The notes: generated by a model from the sequence alone, not told the origin. DNA of 64,000 bases from Nostoc linckia z4 (GCF_002608075.1 NZ_LAHA01000009.1:62001-126000); one strand, 5' to 3'; positions 19,000-28,500 are shown, numbered from the stretch's first letter. A program made the numbers and translations.

Positions 19000-19341
19000 A
19001 TGGCAGTATATCAAGTCCGACTCATCAACGCTAGCCTGGGATTAGATTCCACCATTCAAGTACCAGACGATCAATATATTTTGGATATAGCAGAAGACGC
19101 TCATATCCGCCTACCATCTGGGTGCAAACAAGGCGAATGTTCCGCCTGTATTGCCAAACTTATCAGCGGTGAAGTCAATCAAAGCGAGCAAAAATTCCTG
19201 CGTCCAGGTGAAATAAAGGCTGGTTATGTTGTTACTTGTGTAACTTATCCGTTGTCAGATTGCACTTTAGAAACCCATCAAGAACAAGTTTTATACAAAT
19301 CAGCCCTTTACTATAAGCCTGAGTCCGCAAAATCTGAATGA
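19000..19341 (+). CDS. Plant-type [2Fe-2S] ferredoxin
   Basis: The 113-aa protein has the cluster ligands C42-x4-C47-x2-C50 (CKQGECSAC) and C80 (VVTC), standard spacing for photosynthetic-type ferredoxins. The N-terminus YQVRLINASLGLDSTIQVP and the YPLSDCTLETHQEQ tail resemble both PetF and the heterocyst FdxH. The loop CKQGECSAC differs from the usual CRAGACSTC of PetF, so it is probably a minor isoform rather than the main photosystem I acceptor. The C-terminus is about 14 residues longer than PetF. The gene is monocistronic with a MITE just upstream. Confidence 0.9.
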   Translation: MAVYQVRLINASLGLDSTIQVPDDQYILDIAEDAHIRLPSGCKQGECSACIAKLISGEVNQSEQKFLRPGEIKAGYVVTCVTYPLSDCTLETHQEQVLYKSALYYKPESAKSE

Positions 19342-19575
19342 TTACTACCTTCTAAATCTTAAATAAATATTAATTTTTTGAATAATTAAAGAAATGTAAC
19401 ATTACTGAAAAAACATGCTACTGTAACGACACACAGCCGTGCATCCCACTGTAGTTTTTTTTGTTCAACCTCAAGATAGAAGCAAATTCTATCTTTCAAG
19501 AGAGGTTAGAATCTAGTGCCTAGTTAAAGATGAAATAAGAAGTTTGAAAGAAAAAATCTTTATTAGGTAAATACA

Positions 19576-19974
19576 ATGTTGACACCATTTTTAACTGCCA
19601 TAGCCACAGCTTTAAGTTTATTAATTGTTGATTTAGTTGTTCCAGATGTTGACATTGCTAATTTTCCCGCAGCTTTAATTGCTGCTTTCGTAATCGGTTT
19701 AATTAACGGTTCAGTGAAGCCGGTTCTTTCTACCCTTTCTCTCCCACTCAACTTTTTAACATTTGGAGCATTTTCCCTTATCATCAACGGTTTTTGCTTC
19801 TGGTTATCAGCCGCTTTAGTTCCTGGGTTCTCAGTTCACGGACTTATCGGTTTTATCCTTGGGCCTGTGATTCTATCTTTTGCTAATACCTTGATTAACA
19901 ACTACTTTGTTGAGAGAAATCTTTTAACCAGTGGTGGTAATGTAAAAAGCCAAGGTGAATTACCTTCTAGATAA
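19576..19974 (+). CDS. Phage-holin-4_2 family membrane protein (DUF360-like)
   Basis: The 132-aa protein has four hydrophobic helices and the family signature FVIGLINGSVKPVLSTLSLPLNFLTFG, followed by NGFCFWLSAALVPGF. These proteins are called holin-like only by similarity; in cyanobacteria they are chromosomal membrane proteins of unknown role. AGGT lies upstream of the ATG. The C-terminal 18 residues are polar and probably cytoplasmic. No phage genes are nearby. Confidence 0.85.
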   Translation: MLTPFLTAIATALSLLIVDLVVPDVDIANFPAALIAAFVIGLINGSVKPVLSTLSLPLNFLTFGAFSLIINGFCFWLSAALVPGFSVHGLIGFILGPVILSFANTLINNYFVERNLLTSGGNVKSQGELPSR

Positions 19975-20120
19975 ACGTTCGCAGGAGTAGAAGCGATAAT
20001 TCACTCACGTCTCTACTCTAAACAAAAATACCGAATTCAGATAAATCGTGGGATGGATTTTATAATTTGGTGTTTTGTAGAAAATGTAATTAAACAAATT
20101 TACACACTAGTAACAACATC

Positions 20121-20312
20121 ATGAAATTAGTTCGTTATCTTCTAGGTTTGTTAGTGCCTCCCTTAGGCGTTTTCTTGACAGTTGGAGTTGGCCCGACATT
20201 GATTATCAACATTTTGCTGACCCTTCTTGGTTGGCTTCCTGGTAGTATTCATGCAATTTGGGTAATTGCCAAATATGATGAACAACTTAGCCGAGAAGGA
20301 CGTATTTACTAA
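20121..20312 (+). CDS. YqaE/Pmp3 family small membrane protein
   Basis: The 63-aa protein has the Pmp3 pattern: a first helix ending LVPPLGVFLTVG, a second helix LIINILLTLLGWLPGSIHAIWVI, and a short polar tail KYDEQLSREGR. Family members are stress-induced plasma-membrane proteolipids in plants, yeast and bacteria, linked to salt and cold tolerance. It is followed after about 30 bp by a terminator-like hairpin. Confidence 0.88.
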   Translation: MKLVRYLLGLLVPPLGVFLTVGVGPTLIINILLTLLGWLPGSIHAIWVIAKYDEQLSREGRIY

Positions 20313-20343
20313 TACGTAAAAATATCTGAAAACTCTGAAGTAG

Positions 20344-20376
20344 GGTGCGTTATGTCATAAAGCTAACGCACCTTTT
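20344..20376 (+). terminator. Rho-independent terminator candidate after the Pmp3 gene
   Basis: GGTGCGTTA (20344-20352) pairs perfectly with TAACGCACC (20364-20372) around an 11-nt loop and is followed by TTTT. The same GTGCGTTA/TAACGCAC hairpin is a common dispersed element in cyanobacterial genomes, so it may have a repeat origin. Confidence 0.6.
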
Positions 20377-20537
20377 CATTTGTTAATATCCTAACTACCT
20401 GATGACAGTTAACGGTTCATAATTCCACGCTAGTATAGTTATACTTTTTCAGCCTGCATTAGCTTATAGTTCAATACCCTTGGTGTTGAGAAAGTTATAC
20501 CCATTAAAAAAATGTTTGCGATGGCCCACCCGCCTGA

Positions 20538-20685
20538 CGACACCCTCCGCTTGCTAAGATACAGCTGGCGAATCAGGGATGATACGCCTCATTGAAGGAT
20601 TTTTCGTCATTCCACCCGATGTGGAGACGTAGCAATGCTACGTCTCTACAGCATCTTAGCAAGGGGAGGGTTGGGGAGGTGTCTT
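20538..20685. mobile_element. MITE-like inverted-repeat element with an internal perfect palindrome
   Basis: The left arm GACACCCTCCGCTTGCTAAG is answered by a right arm whose reverse complement reads GACACCTCCCCAACCCTCCC then CTTGCTAAG. Between them GAGACGTAGCA (20624-20634) and TGCTACGTCTC (20636-20646) form an 11-bp perfect palindrome. A nearly identical palindrome stands alone at 57303-57329. No coding capacity. Confidence 0.65.
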
Positions 20686-20823
20686 GTCTATGTGTCGCAT
20701 TCTTTTTTTAAATTGGTATTAGTCTGTGGAGACAATAATTAAAATATTTTTGATATTAATAGGGGCAAACGGTGGTTCGCCCCTAAGAGAAGCTATATGT
20801 CACCAAGCTATAATCAGCTGTAT

Positions 20824-21624
20824 TTATTTGTGGATAGTTTCCCGTTCTTTATCAGCAGGTTCCTTATCTTTAAACAAATCAGCCGCAGTTAACAGTAACT
20901 CTCTCAAGGTTTGTTTAATTTGGTACTCTTTTCTTGCTAAAGATGTACCTGCTTCACCTAGTTTATCTTCTAAGAGCGATCGCTTTTGCCCTACCTGTGC
21001 AGCCAGAGATTCCGCCTGGGGACGAGCCTTATCATACCAGTGTTTGGCCTCGTCTAGATAATCTTGAACCTCCATAGAACGTCCGCCATAACGTGCAGCC
21101 AAATTAGCTCGAACAAGGGCTAATTGTGCTTGTAGTTGTGCGTAACGTTTCTTTAATAATGCCACTTCTTCACTATCTTTAATGGTATTAATGGCAGAAT
21201 CAATTGCAGTTTTTGTACTAGCAGGTTCTTGTTTACTTGTCTCTTCAATCTCTGCCAAAATCACATCAACTTCTTGCTGGAGTTGTTCTTCTTCACCATC
21301 TAGTTGAGCCTGTAGCCGCTTGATATCTGCCTGAGTTTTAACAATATTTTCGTGCCTTTTACTATTAACTCCTTCCAACGCACCTTCAATGGAAGCTGTT
21401 ACTTCATCTTTGAGTTCGCTGCCTTTTTCTTGGAAAGTTTCAATTACAGCAGAAACCGCATCTTTCACTAAGCTGCGGATTTCAGTAGAACCTTGTTTAA
21501 ATTCCGAAGAAACTTGAGAAACTGCGGATTTGACAATTTCTCTAATTCTTTCAGTTCTTAATTGTCCAGTTTGTTTAGCTTGTTGTAAGTCTGCTTGAAT
21601 TTGTTGTTTGATATTGTTAGGCAT
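20824..21624 (-). CDS. Coiled-coil helical protein of unknown function
   Basis: The 266-aa protein is almost entirely predicted helix, rich in Gln, Glu, Lys and Ala, beginning MPNNIKQQIQADLQQAK. Heptad patterns are strong near 85-130 (IVKTQADIKRLQAQLDGEEEQ) and 150-185. The N-terminal part, with amphipathic repeats (VKSAVSQVSSEF, VKDAVSAVIETF), resembles apolipoprotein-like or LEA-like stress proteins. There is no signal peptide or membrane helix. Similar long helical proteins are known in Nostocales but I know no assigned function. Upstream is a HIP1-containing divergent promoter region shared with the 74-aa gene. Confidence 0.7.
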   Translation of the reverse strand: MPNNIKQQIQADLQQAKQTGQLRTERIREIVKSAVSQVSSEFKQGSTEIRSLVKDAVSAVIETFQEKGSELKDEVTASIEGALEGVNSKRHENIVKTQADIKRLQAQLDGEEEQLQQEVDVILAEIEETSKQEPASTKTAIDSAINTIKDSEEVALLKKRYAQLQAQLALVRANLAARYGGRSMEVQDYLDEAKHWYDKARPQAESLAAQVGQKRSLLEDKLGEAGTSLARKEYQIKQTLRELLLTAADLFKDKEPADKERETIHK

Positions 21625-21803
21625 TTTTTACTCTGGAGATTTTACTAATTGGGATAAAAATTTATAGACATGGCTCTACATACCGATTATGGCGTAGGGC
21701 GATCGCACTTGGCACTTCCTTTAGATAGAAAGTCATACACCCCAAGAAGTGTTACCTATTTGTGAGATGATGAATACTTGCTGGTAGTAATTGAGAATAA
21801 AAT

Positions 21804-22028
21804 ATGTGGCGAGTAAATATTAGTTGTTCTGGTGATGCTTGGAAAGTATATGGTACTGAATTTAAAGCAATAGCTGAAAAATATCAAGGTGAATTAATCG
21901 GTTCCAAAAAAATGCCAGATGGTACCCGGATCATGTCATATAAAATTGACGATGTTAGCGATGCCGAAGCTTTTCAAGAATATTGTGCCCATTTTGCTGG
22001 ATTCACATCTGACTTTGAATCTCTGTAA
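21804..22028 (+). CDS. Small conserved-looking protein of unknown function (74 aa)
   Basis: The product begins MWRVNISCSGDAWKVYGTEF and ends FAGFTSDFESL. It looks like a compact alpha/beta protein, with no signal peptide or membrane segment. The pattern of hydrophobic strands (RIMSYKIDDV) and acidic helices is coding-like. It lies 54 bp upstream of the cytochrome c6-like gene on the same strand, and might be co-transcribed with it. I do not recognise the family. Confidence 0.65.
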   Translation: MWRVNISCSGDAWKVYGTEFKAIAEKYQGELIGSKKMPDGTRIMSYKIDDVSDAEAFQEYCAHFAGFTSDFESL

Positions 22029-22082
22029 CATTTTTATGACACTGATTTTTGTAACCAGTATTTCAAAATCCGGAGCAGTTGA

Positions 22083-22418
22083 GTGAAAAAACTCCTAACA
22101 TTGATATTAGTAACTTTTGTATTATTGATAAATACTTTGACGTTACCAGCAAATGCCGCGGATATAGCCAACGGCCAACAAATATTCAGCATTCATTGTG
22201 CTGGTTGTCATATTAATGGTGGTAACATAGTCAGGCGAGGTAAAAACCTGAAAAAGCAGACCCTTAAGAAATATGGTATGGATTCAATGGAGGCAGTTAT
22301 ATCGATAGTTACTAATGGTAAAAATAATATGTCAGCCTACAAAGACCGCTTGAGTGAACAGCAAATTCAAGATGTTGCTGCTTATCTTCTCGAACAAGCT
22401 GAAAAAGGCTGGCGGTAA
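22083..22418 (+). CDS. Cytochrome c6-like (PetJ-type) soluble cytochrome
   Basis: A 25-residue signal peptide ending PANA precedes ADIANGQQIFSIHCAGCH. The haem-attachment motif CAGCH is at residues 39-43 and the axial Met is M83 in NGKNNMSAY; LSEQQIQDVAAYLLEQAEKGW is the classical c6 end. Cytochrome c6 carries electrons from cytochrome b6f to photosystem I or to oxidase in the thylakoid lumen. The stretch NIVRRGKNLKK is more basic than in the main PetJ I remember, so this may be a c6-like isoform rather than the main copper-regulated one. The start is GTG; no ATG fits the signal peptide. Confidence 0.88.
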   Translation: MKKLLTLILVTFVLLINTLTLPANAADIANGQQIFSIHCAGCHINGGNIVRRGKNLKKQTLKKYGMDSMEAVISIVTNGKNNMSAYKDRLSEQQIQDVAAYLLEQAEKGWR

Positions 22419-22698
22419 AAAAAGTTAGGAGTTAAGAGTTAGGAATTAGAAGTTAGGAGTTAGGAGTTAGGAGTGAGGAATTAAGAGTTAGGAGTTAAAA
22501 GTTAAGAATTAGGAGTTAAAACTTTACCACTCATTAACTCTAAAAGTCCGAAATCATTCATAATGAAAGTATAAAACTTAAAAAACTTTAAAAGCCCTTG
22601 TCTACTCACTAATTATTAACTATTCTAACTCCTCACTCCTAACTTCTCACTCCTAACTCCTAATTCCTCACTCCTAACTTCTCACTCCTAATTTGAAA
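22419..22698. repeat. Heptamer tracts (GTTAGGA / CTCCTAA) in inverted arrangement
   Basis: GTTAGGA-type units fill 22425-22520 and complementary CTCCTAA-type units fill 22622-22690, so the arms can pair across a 100-bp centre. The right tract runs to the start of the aldo/keto reductase gene and leaves no clear ribosome site. Confidence 0.75.
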
Positions 22699-23718
22699 AT
22701 GAACTTACCCGCAGCTAGTCGTCTCCAATTCACCCCTGATTTAAATATTTGCCGCATATTAAATGGAATGTGGCAAGTCTCTGGCGCACACGGGCGCATT
22801 AATAGCCAAGTTGCCATTGATAGTATGTTCAAATATTTAGATGCAGGCTTCACAACTTGGGATTTAGCAGACCATTATGGCCCCGCAGAAGATTTTATCG
22901 GTGAGTTTCGCTGTCAACTAGTTGATACCCGTGGGAAAGATGCTTTATCGCAAATCCAAGCCTTTACAAAATGGGTTCCTCGTCCAGGGAAAATGACTAA
23001 AAAATTCGTCGAGGAAAATATTGATATTTCCCTGAGAAGAATGAATGTGCAATCATTAGATTTGATGCAATTCCATTGGTGGGAATATCGAGATAAAAAT
23101 TATCTAGATGCCCTCAAATATATGGCAGAGTTGCAAACTGAGGGCAAAATTAAGCATTTAGCTTTGACTAATTTTGATACAGAACACTTAAAAATTATTA
23201 CTGAAGCAGGCATTAAAATTGTTTCTAACCAAGTACAATTTTCACTCGTCGATCGCCGTCCGGAAGTGCAGATGATTGAATTTTGTCAACAGCACGATAT
23301 CAAACTTTTTACTTACGGTACAATTTGCGGTGGTTTGTTGTCAGAAAACTATCTAGGGAAACCAGAACCACGAGGATTTGATTTAACTACCGCTAGCTTG
23401 AAAAAATATAAAAATATGATTGATGCTTGGGGTGGTTGGCGATTATTTCAAGAGTTGCTTGCTATCCTCAAAGAAATTGCTAATAAACATGGGGTAAGCA
23501 TTGCTAATGTGGCAGCGCGTTACATTTTAGATAAACCAACTGTGGGAGGTGTGATAGTTGGTGCCAGACTTGGAGTATCGGAACATATCGAAGATAATGC
23601 TAAAGTTTTCAGTTTTAGTTTAGATGATGGCGATCGCGATCGCATTAACGCTGTGTCTCGTCAGTCACGGGATTTGTACCAAATAATCGGCGATTGTGGC
23701 GATGAATATCGACGATAA
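22699..23718 (+). CDS. Aldo/keto reductase
   Basis: From the ATG at 22699 the protein has 339 residues. It has the AKR barrel elements: YLDAGFTTWDLADHYGPAE with the catalytic Asp and Tyr, the Lys candidate in AFTKWVPRP, and His in LMQFHWWEY, then LALTNFD, and the NADP-binding end PTVGGVIVGARLGVSEH. The substrate is unknown; such cytosolic enzymes reduce aldehydes and ketones. I rejected a TTG start two codons upstream. The tract before the gene is made of CTCCTAA repeats, which is unusual for a leader. Confidence 0.9.
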   Translation: MNLPAASRLQFTPDLNICRILNGMWQVSGAHGRINSQVAIDSMFKYLDAGFTTWDLADHYGPAEDFIGEFRCQLVDTRGKDALSQIQAFTKWVPRPGKMTKKFVEENIDISLRRMNVQSLDLMQFHWWEYRDKNYLDALKYMAELQTEGKIKHLALTNFDTEHLKIITEAGIKIVSNQVQFSLVDRRPEVQMIEFCQQHDIKLFTYGTICGGLLSENYLGKPEPRGFDLTTASLKKYKNMIDAWGGWRLFQELLAILKEIANKHGVSIANVAARYILDKPTVGGVIVGARLGVSEHIEDNAKVFSFSLDDGDRDRINAVSRQSRDLYQIIGDCGDEYRR

Positions 23719-23799
23719 TACAGCAATTGTATTTTAGATTTTAAATTTGGGATTTTGGATTGAAGATTCAAAATCCCAAATTTATTGACTCTGCAAATA

Positions 23800-24303
23800 A
23801 TGAGCCTCAATACCCAAAAAGAAGATTTTAGTTACGCTTATGTTTACGCCGTCACAGCAACTGCTGGCTACTCCTTGCAAGCAGCCACACGTAGGTTAGA
23901 TGATAGCGGCATCGATGCTACAATCACTGTACCCGGAAAACTCAACTCCAAGCGTCTACCGAGATTTGATGTACAAATTAAATCTACATCCCAAAGCATT
24001 CTTAAAGAAACATCAATTAAATACAGACTCAGCACCAAAAACTATGACGAACTCCGGGAAAACGATCCTTTCGTGCCACAACTATTAATAGTTGTTTTAG
24101 TGCCAGAAGAAGTTAGCAACTGGTTATCCCAAACCGAAGAATCCCTATGCCTTAAACGCTGCGGGTACTGGCTATCGTTACGCGGACAACCACCAGTTGA
24201 TAACAAAACTTCCATCACTGTGGAAATTAAGCGTCAAAATATATTTAGCCCTAACGCACTCCAAACCATAATGTCACGCATCGCTGTTGGAGAATCACTA
24301 TGA
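23800..24303 (+). CDS. DUF4365 domain protein (predicted PD-(D/E)XK nuclease fold)
   Basis: From the ATG at 23800 the product has 167 residues. The order GYSLQAATRRLDDSGIDATI, RFDVQIKST and YDELRENDPFVPQLLIVVLVP matches DUF4365, where an acidic residue and QxK form a PD-(D/E)XK-type catalytic site (D of GIDA and VQIK). The next gene overlaps it by 4 bp (ATGA), so the two are translationally coupled. DUF4365 proteins occur in variable genome regions and some are suspected of nucleic-acid defence; that is inference. A TTG start five codons earlier is possible. Confidence 0.8.
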   Translation: MSLNTQKEDFSYAYVYAVTATAGYSLQAATRRLDDSGIDATITVPGKLNSKRLPRFDVQIKSTSQSILKETSIKYRLSTKNYDELRENDPFVPQLLIVVLVPEEVSNWLSQTEESLCLKRCGYWLSLRGQPPVDNKTSITVEIKRQNIFSPNALQTIMSRIAVGESL

Positions 24304-24827
24304 CAGCTATTTTCCCAGATGTGGAAAAATTCAGATATATCGACCCGTTACAAGTAGAAGCTTACTTAGTCGGGCATGGTTGGCAGCAACAGCAACGTCA
24401 AGGTGATAAAGCTGCCATTTGGACTTTGGACGGTTTTGAAATTCTACTTCCCCTCAAAGCAGAAATTATCGACTTTTCTCGTCGCATGGCGGAAGTTGTT
24501 GAAACTCTGGCATTGGCACAAACCAGATCCCAACAGTCAATTTTGGGTGACTTAATTACAAATGCACCTAACACTACTATTCAAGCAGTCGTCACGCATA
24601 TCGCCACACCCAACGCAGATCGCCTAAGTGGAGAAATTACTTTCCTGGGCATTGTTGTTGATAAACTGCGTCCCATCCACACTGAATTAAGCGATCGCGA
24701 CTACATTCTTGCACTGAAAGCCTACCAAGAACGCCTACCTGTTTATTGTACGGGTGATTTAATCAAGTCTAACGGTATATTTATCCTGAAAAATCCCCAC
24801 AAATTTCGCTTGGATGATAGTGAATAA
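24300..24827 (+). CDS. Unknown protein translationally coupled to the DUF4365 gene
   Basis: The 175-aa protein starts at the ATGA overlap with the DUF4365 stop. It reads MTAIFPDVEKFRYIDPLQVE, then AYLVGHGWQQQQ, an all-soluble alpha/beta sequence, with a C-terminal FILKNPHKFRLDDSE. There is no signal peptide, membrane helix or recognised catalytic motif. Its second half (HIATPNADRLSGEITFLGIV and YCTGDLIKSNGIFIL) looks like an OB-like beta barrel, which I only suggest. The coupling implies that it acts with, or controls, the nuclease-like partner. Confidence 0.7.
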   Translation: MTAIFPDVEKFRYIDPLQVEAYLVGHGWQQQQRQGDKAAIWTLDGFEILLPLKAEIIDFSRRMAEVVETLALAQTRSQQSILGDLITNAPNTTIQAVVTHIATPNADRLSGEITFLGIVVDKLRPIHTELSDRDYILALKAYQERLPVYCTGDLIKSNGIFILKNPHKFRLDDSE

Positions 24828-24832
24828 TGTTC

Positions 24833-25054
24833 CTACGCCGAGATATTCCTTGCCTCCACATATTCGCACAAAGTAGTTGGCTCAGGAATTGGTAATCCTT
24901 CTTCTCGCAATCCGTCTAAATGAAAAGCGATCGCTTCTTTAATTTGCTGGTTAATTTCTTCAAGAGTTGTGCCCGTGGCTACACATCCAGGTAAATCTGG
25001 TACATAAGCTGAATAGTTGTTTGCTGCTTTTTCAATCACAATTGCATAACGCAT
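24833..25054 (-). CDS. HicB-family antitoxin-like protein, orphan
   Basis: The 73-aa protein has the HicB N-terminal fold: MRYAIVIEKAANNYSAYVPDLPGCVATGTTLEE and IKEAIAFHLDGLREEGLPIPEP. HicB normally neutralises the HicA mRNA interferase encoded beside it. I find no HicA-like ORF on either side, and the C-terminal DNA-binding part of full HicB proteins is absent. Many cyanobacterial genomes carry such solitary short HicB proteins. Its 3' end is 5 bp from the convergent coupled gene. Confidence 0.85.
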   Translation of the reverse strand: MRYAIVIEKAANNYSAYVPDLPGCVATGTTLEEINQQIKEAIAFHLDGLREEGLPIPEPTTLCEYVEARNISA

Positions 25055-25118
25055 TAATTTTCCTCTTCTTCTTTTTTCTCTTGTGTTTGTGGTGTTTCTT
25101 CGCTACTTTTTATATTCT

Positions 25119-25243
25119 TAGGACTTACGCAACTGGCATATTATTTTAAGTTCGTAGTAAGGACTTTAGTCTTCTAATAAGGACTGAAGTCCTTACTACA
25201 AGCAAAAAAAATTGATTTTTTGTGACACTTGCGTAAGTTCTGA
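25119..25243. mobile_element. MITE-like palindromic element (AGGACTTACGCAA ends)
   Basis: AGGACTTACGCAACTGGCA at the left is mirrored at the right by an arm whose reverse complement is AGAACTTACGCAAGTGTCA. Inside, GTAGTAAGGACTTTAGTC pairs with GACTGAAGTCCTTACTAC. ATTCT occurs just outside both ends and may be a target duplication, though not perfectly adjacent. Such ACTTACGCA elements are common in filamentous cyanobacteria, as I recall. Confidence 0.65.
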
Positions 25244-25416
25244 TTCTCTTTTAATTGAGCGTATTGTGTTATGAGTGCGTAAGTCATAATTTTTTTGTCA
25301 TTATTTGTGCCATTGGCCATAAACTTTTCTTAAATTTTTCTTAGACTTTTATTTGACTTGAAAGTGTATTGTCCGGTAAAAGCTGTGGTTTCAAATATTT
25401 TATTTGTCCTTTGTCC

Positions 25417-25464
25417 TTAGTCATTAGTCCTTAGAAACACAAATGACTAAGGACTAATGACTAA
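25417..25464. repeat. Perfect 18-bp inverted repeat upstream of the RTX gene
   Basis: TTAGTCATTAGTCCTTAG (25417-25434) is the exact reverse complement of 25447-25464, with a 12-nt spacer. It is built of TTAGTCC/TTAGTCA heptamer-like units, so it may be another intergenic repeat rather than an operator. Confidence 0.75.
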
Positions 25465-25536
25465 TAACTATCCATACGGAAATGCAATATACAGGCGCAT
25501 TCCTGCAAACTTTTACCCTTCTAAGGACAAATAGTA

Positions 25537-28500
25537 ATGCCAGCAATTAATTCAGTCGATCTATCCACCTATACATTGATCGGCCGGTATGACCTACCCG
25601 AACCTACACGCACCACTGCACCTCCCAACAGCCTGCTGGCTCAGGAAGTCTCGGCGGTAACCTACAACTGGGACACTGACACCCTGTTCGTCGTGGGCGA
25701 TGGTAGCACATCAATCGTTCAAGTAACGAAGACAGGGGAGTTAATCGACTCAATGACATTGGCTCCTGGTAATAGTCCCCAAGGCACGGACTTTTATGAT
25801 ACGGAAGGGCTGACCTACATCGGCGGCGGCAAATTCGTCTTAATCGAGGAACGAGACCGTCAGGCTAACTTGTTCACTTACGTACCAAACACTACGCTTA
25901 CCAAAAGCGACGTGCAAACCGTCAAGCTCGGTACAACGGTGGGGAATATTGGCATTGAAGGCATATCCTATGACCCATTGACGAGCGGATTCATTGCCGT
26001 CAAAGAGACGCAACCACAAGGGATATTTCAAACTAACATTGATTTTGCAGCCGGTACCGCCACAAACGGTTCCCCCACCACAGCGAACTCCACTGACCTT
26101 TTCAATCCTGCACTGGCCAATCTGTTGGACTTTGCCGATGTTTACGCATTGTCAAATCTGTCATCTCTCAACGGCCAAGCTGACTACAGTAATCTGCTGG
26201 TACTGAGTCAAGAATCGGGCAAAATTGTCGAAATCGATCGCTCTGGAAATATTTACAGTTCCTTAACCATTGTCTCTAATCCAGGTAATCCCCTGTCTGT
26301 TGTAGACCAGGGCCATGAAGGTCTGACAATGGACAAAGATGGCTATCTTTATGTAGTCAGTGAAAATGGCGGTGGTGATATCAATCACCCGCAACTTTGG
26401 GTCTATGCACCTTCCTCTGTTCCGAATCAAGCTCCCACTGCTATAGTGCTGAACAATCAGGTTACAGCCATCGCTGAAAACACCAGCACTGCAACTAGAT
26501 TAAAAGTAGCAGATATTACTATTACTGATGATGGGCTAGGAACAAATAATCTGACTGTAACTGGAACTGATGCTAACTTCTTTGAAGTTGACAGCACTGG
26601 ACTGTACATCAAAGCCGGAACTGTTCTAGATTATGAAACCAAGACCAGCTATAGTGTCATCGTTAATGTAGATGACCCGACTCTTGGCAGCACTCCGGAT
26701 GCGATCGCCAACTTTACTTTAGCTGTTACGGATGTGGTGAATGAAACACCGTCACTTCCCAATGTCATCATCTCTGAGGTGTCACCGTGGAGTAGCAGCA
26801 ATAGCCCCTATGGTGCCGATTGGTTCGAGGTGACAAATACAGGCAGCAGTACTGTAGACATTACTGGCTGGAGAATAGATGACGACTCCAACAACTTCGC
26901 AAACTCAGTGGCACTCAACGGAGTTACCAGCATCGCTCCTGGACAATCAATTATTTTTATTGAAGGTGATGCCACCACCACCAACGCATTCAAAACGGCA
27001 TGGTTTGGTAGTAATGTCCCCAGTGGCTTCACCATTGGTACTTATAGCGGCTCTGGTATAGGTTTAAGCACCGGGGGCGATGCGGTAAATCTCTTTAATG
27101 CCGGCGGCAACAGAATTACTGGCGTTAGCTTTGGCACATCCACCACAGGCTTCACCTTTGATAATCAGGCTGGTTTGGGCAGTACTACGCTGCCACTACC
27201 AACTGTCTCCACCTTGAGCGTCGCGGGAGTCAATGGTGCCTTTCTCGCTACCGATGGTCTAGAAACTGGCTCTCCAGGCACCATTGTCACCCCTCCCTCC
27301 TTGATCGTCTCCGAGGTGTCACCGTGGAGTAGCGGCAATAGCCCCTATGGAGCCGACTGGTTCGAGGCGACAAATACAGGCAGCAGTACTGTAGACATTA
27401 CTGGCTGGAGAATAGATGACGACTCCAACAACTTCGCTAACTCAGTGGCACTCAATGGAGTTACCAGCATCGCTCCTGGACAATCAATTATTTTTATTGA
27501 AGGTGATGCCACCACCACCAACGCATTCAAAACGGCATGGTTTGGTAGTAATGTCCCCAGTGGCTTCACCATTGGGACTTATAGCGGCTCTGGTATAGGT
27601 TTAAGCACCGGAGGCGATGCGGTAAATCTCTTTAATGCCAGCGGCAACAGAATTACTGGTGTTAGCTTTGGCACATCCACCACAGGCTTGACTTTTGATA
27701 ATCAGGCTGGTTTGGGCAGTACTACGCTGCCACTACCAACTGTCTCCACCTTGAGCGTCGCGGGAGTCAATGGTGCCTTTCTCGCTACCGATGGTCTAGA
27801 AACTGGCTCTCCAGGCACCATTGTAACTCTCAACCAAGCTCCCACTGCCGTGGTGCTGAACAATTCACTAACAGCGATCGCTGAAAACACCAGCACTACA
27901 ACACGGATTAAAGTCGCAGATATCACTGTCACCGATGATGCTTTGGGCACTAATGTCCTTAGCCTCAGCGGAGCTGACGCTAGCGCCTTTGAAATTGCTA
28001 ACAATGTCCTGTACCTCAAAGCCAACACTAACCTGGATTTTGAAACGAAATCCAGCTATGCGGTTAATGTTGCGGTGGATGATGCTGATGTGGGTGGCAC
28101 TCCTGATGCCAGCACTAACTTTGTATTAACAGTTACGAATGTCAATGAAGCTCCCACCGCAAATAATGACAGTGGCTTTACAGCTAACCAGAGTGTGGCT
28201 AAGGTGATTCCCGTAGCCACTCTCCTAGCCAACGACACTGACCCCGATGCCAACACAAAATTGTCTATTTTAGCCAATGGATTTAGTAATGTTGTGGGTG
28301 GTAGAGTTACCCTCAACAAGAATAACGTCATCTTTACCCCAAACTCCAAGTTTAGCGGTACAGCCAGCTTCCAATACACAGTCAGTGATGGCAGCCTCAC
28401 CAGTCAGGCGATGGTTACCATAGAAGTCGGCAGAACCGTTAATGACAAAAATGGTAAAGGTATCCTCATTGGCAATGGTGGCGATGATAACTTCACTGGA

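Larger units (their letters stand above)
25055..25536. other. Intergenic region with a MITE-like element and an 18-bp perfect inverted repeat
   Basis: This gap has no gene but contains the element at 25119-25243 and the inverted repeat at 25417-25464. The RTX gene's promoter must lie in or after the latter. Confidence 0.6.

Noticed and set aside
19576-19974. Prophage remnant because of a 'holin' family protein
   Set aside because: No other phage-like gene is near, and this family is chromosomal in many cyanobacteria.
24833-25149. HicAB toxin-antitoxin module
   Set aside because: No HicA-like ORF lies on either side; the plus-strand ORF 24967-25149 is only a hydrophobic shadow.
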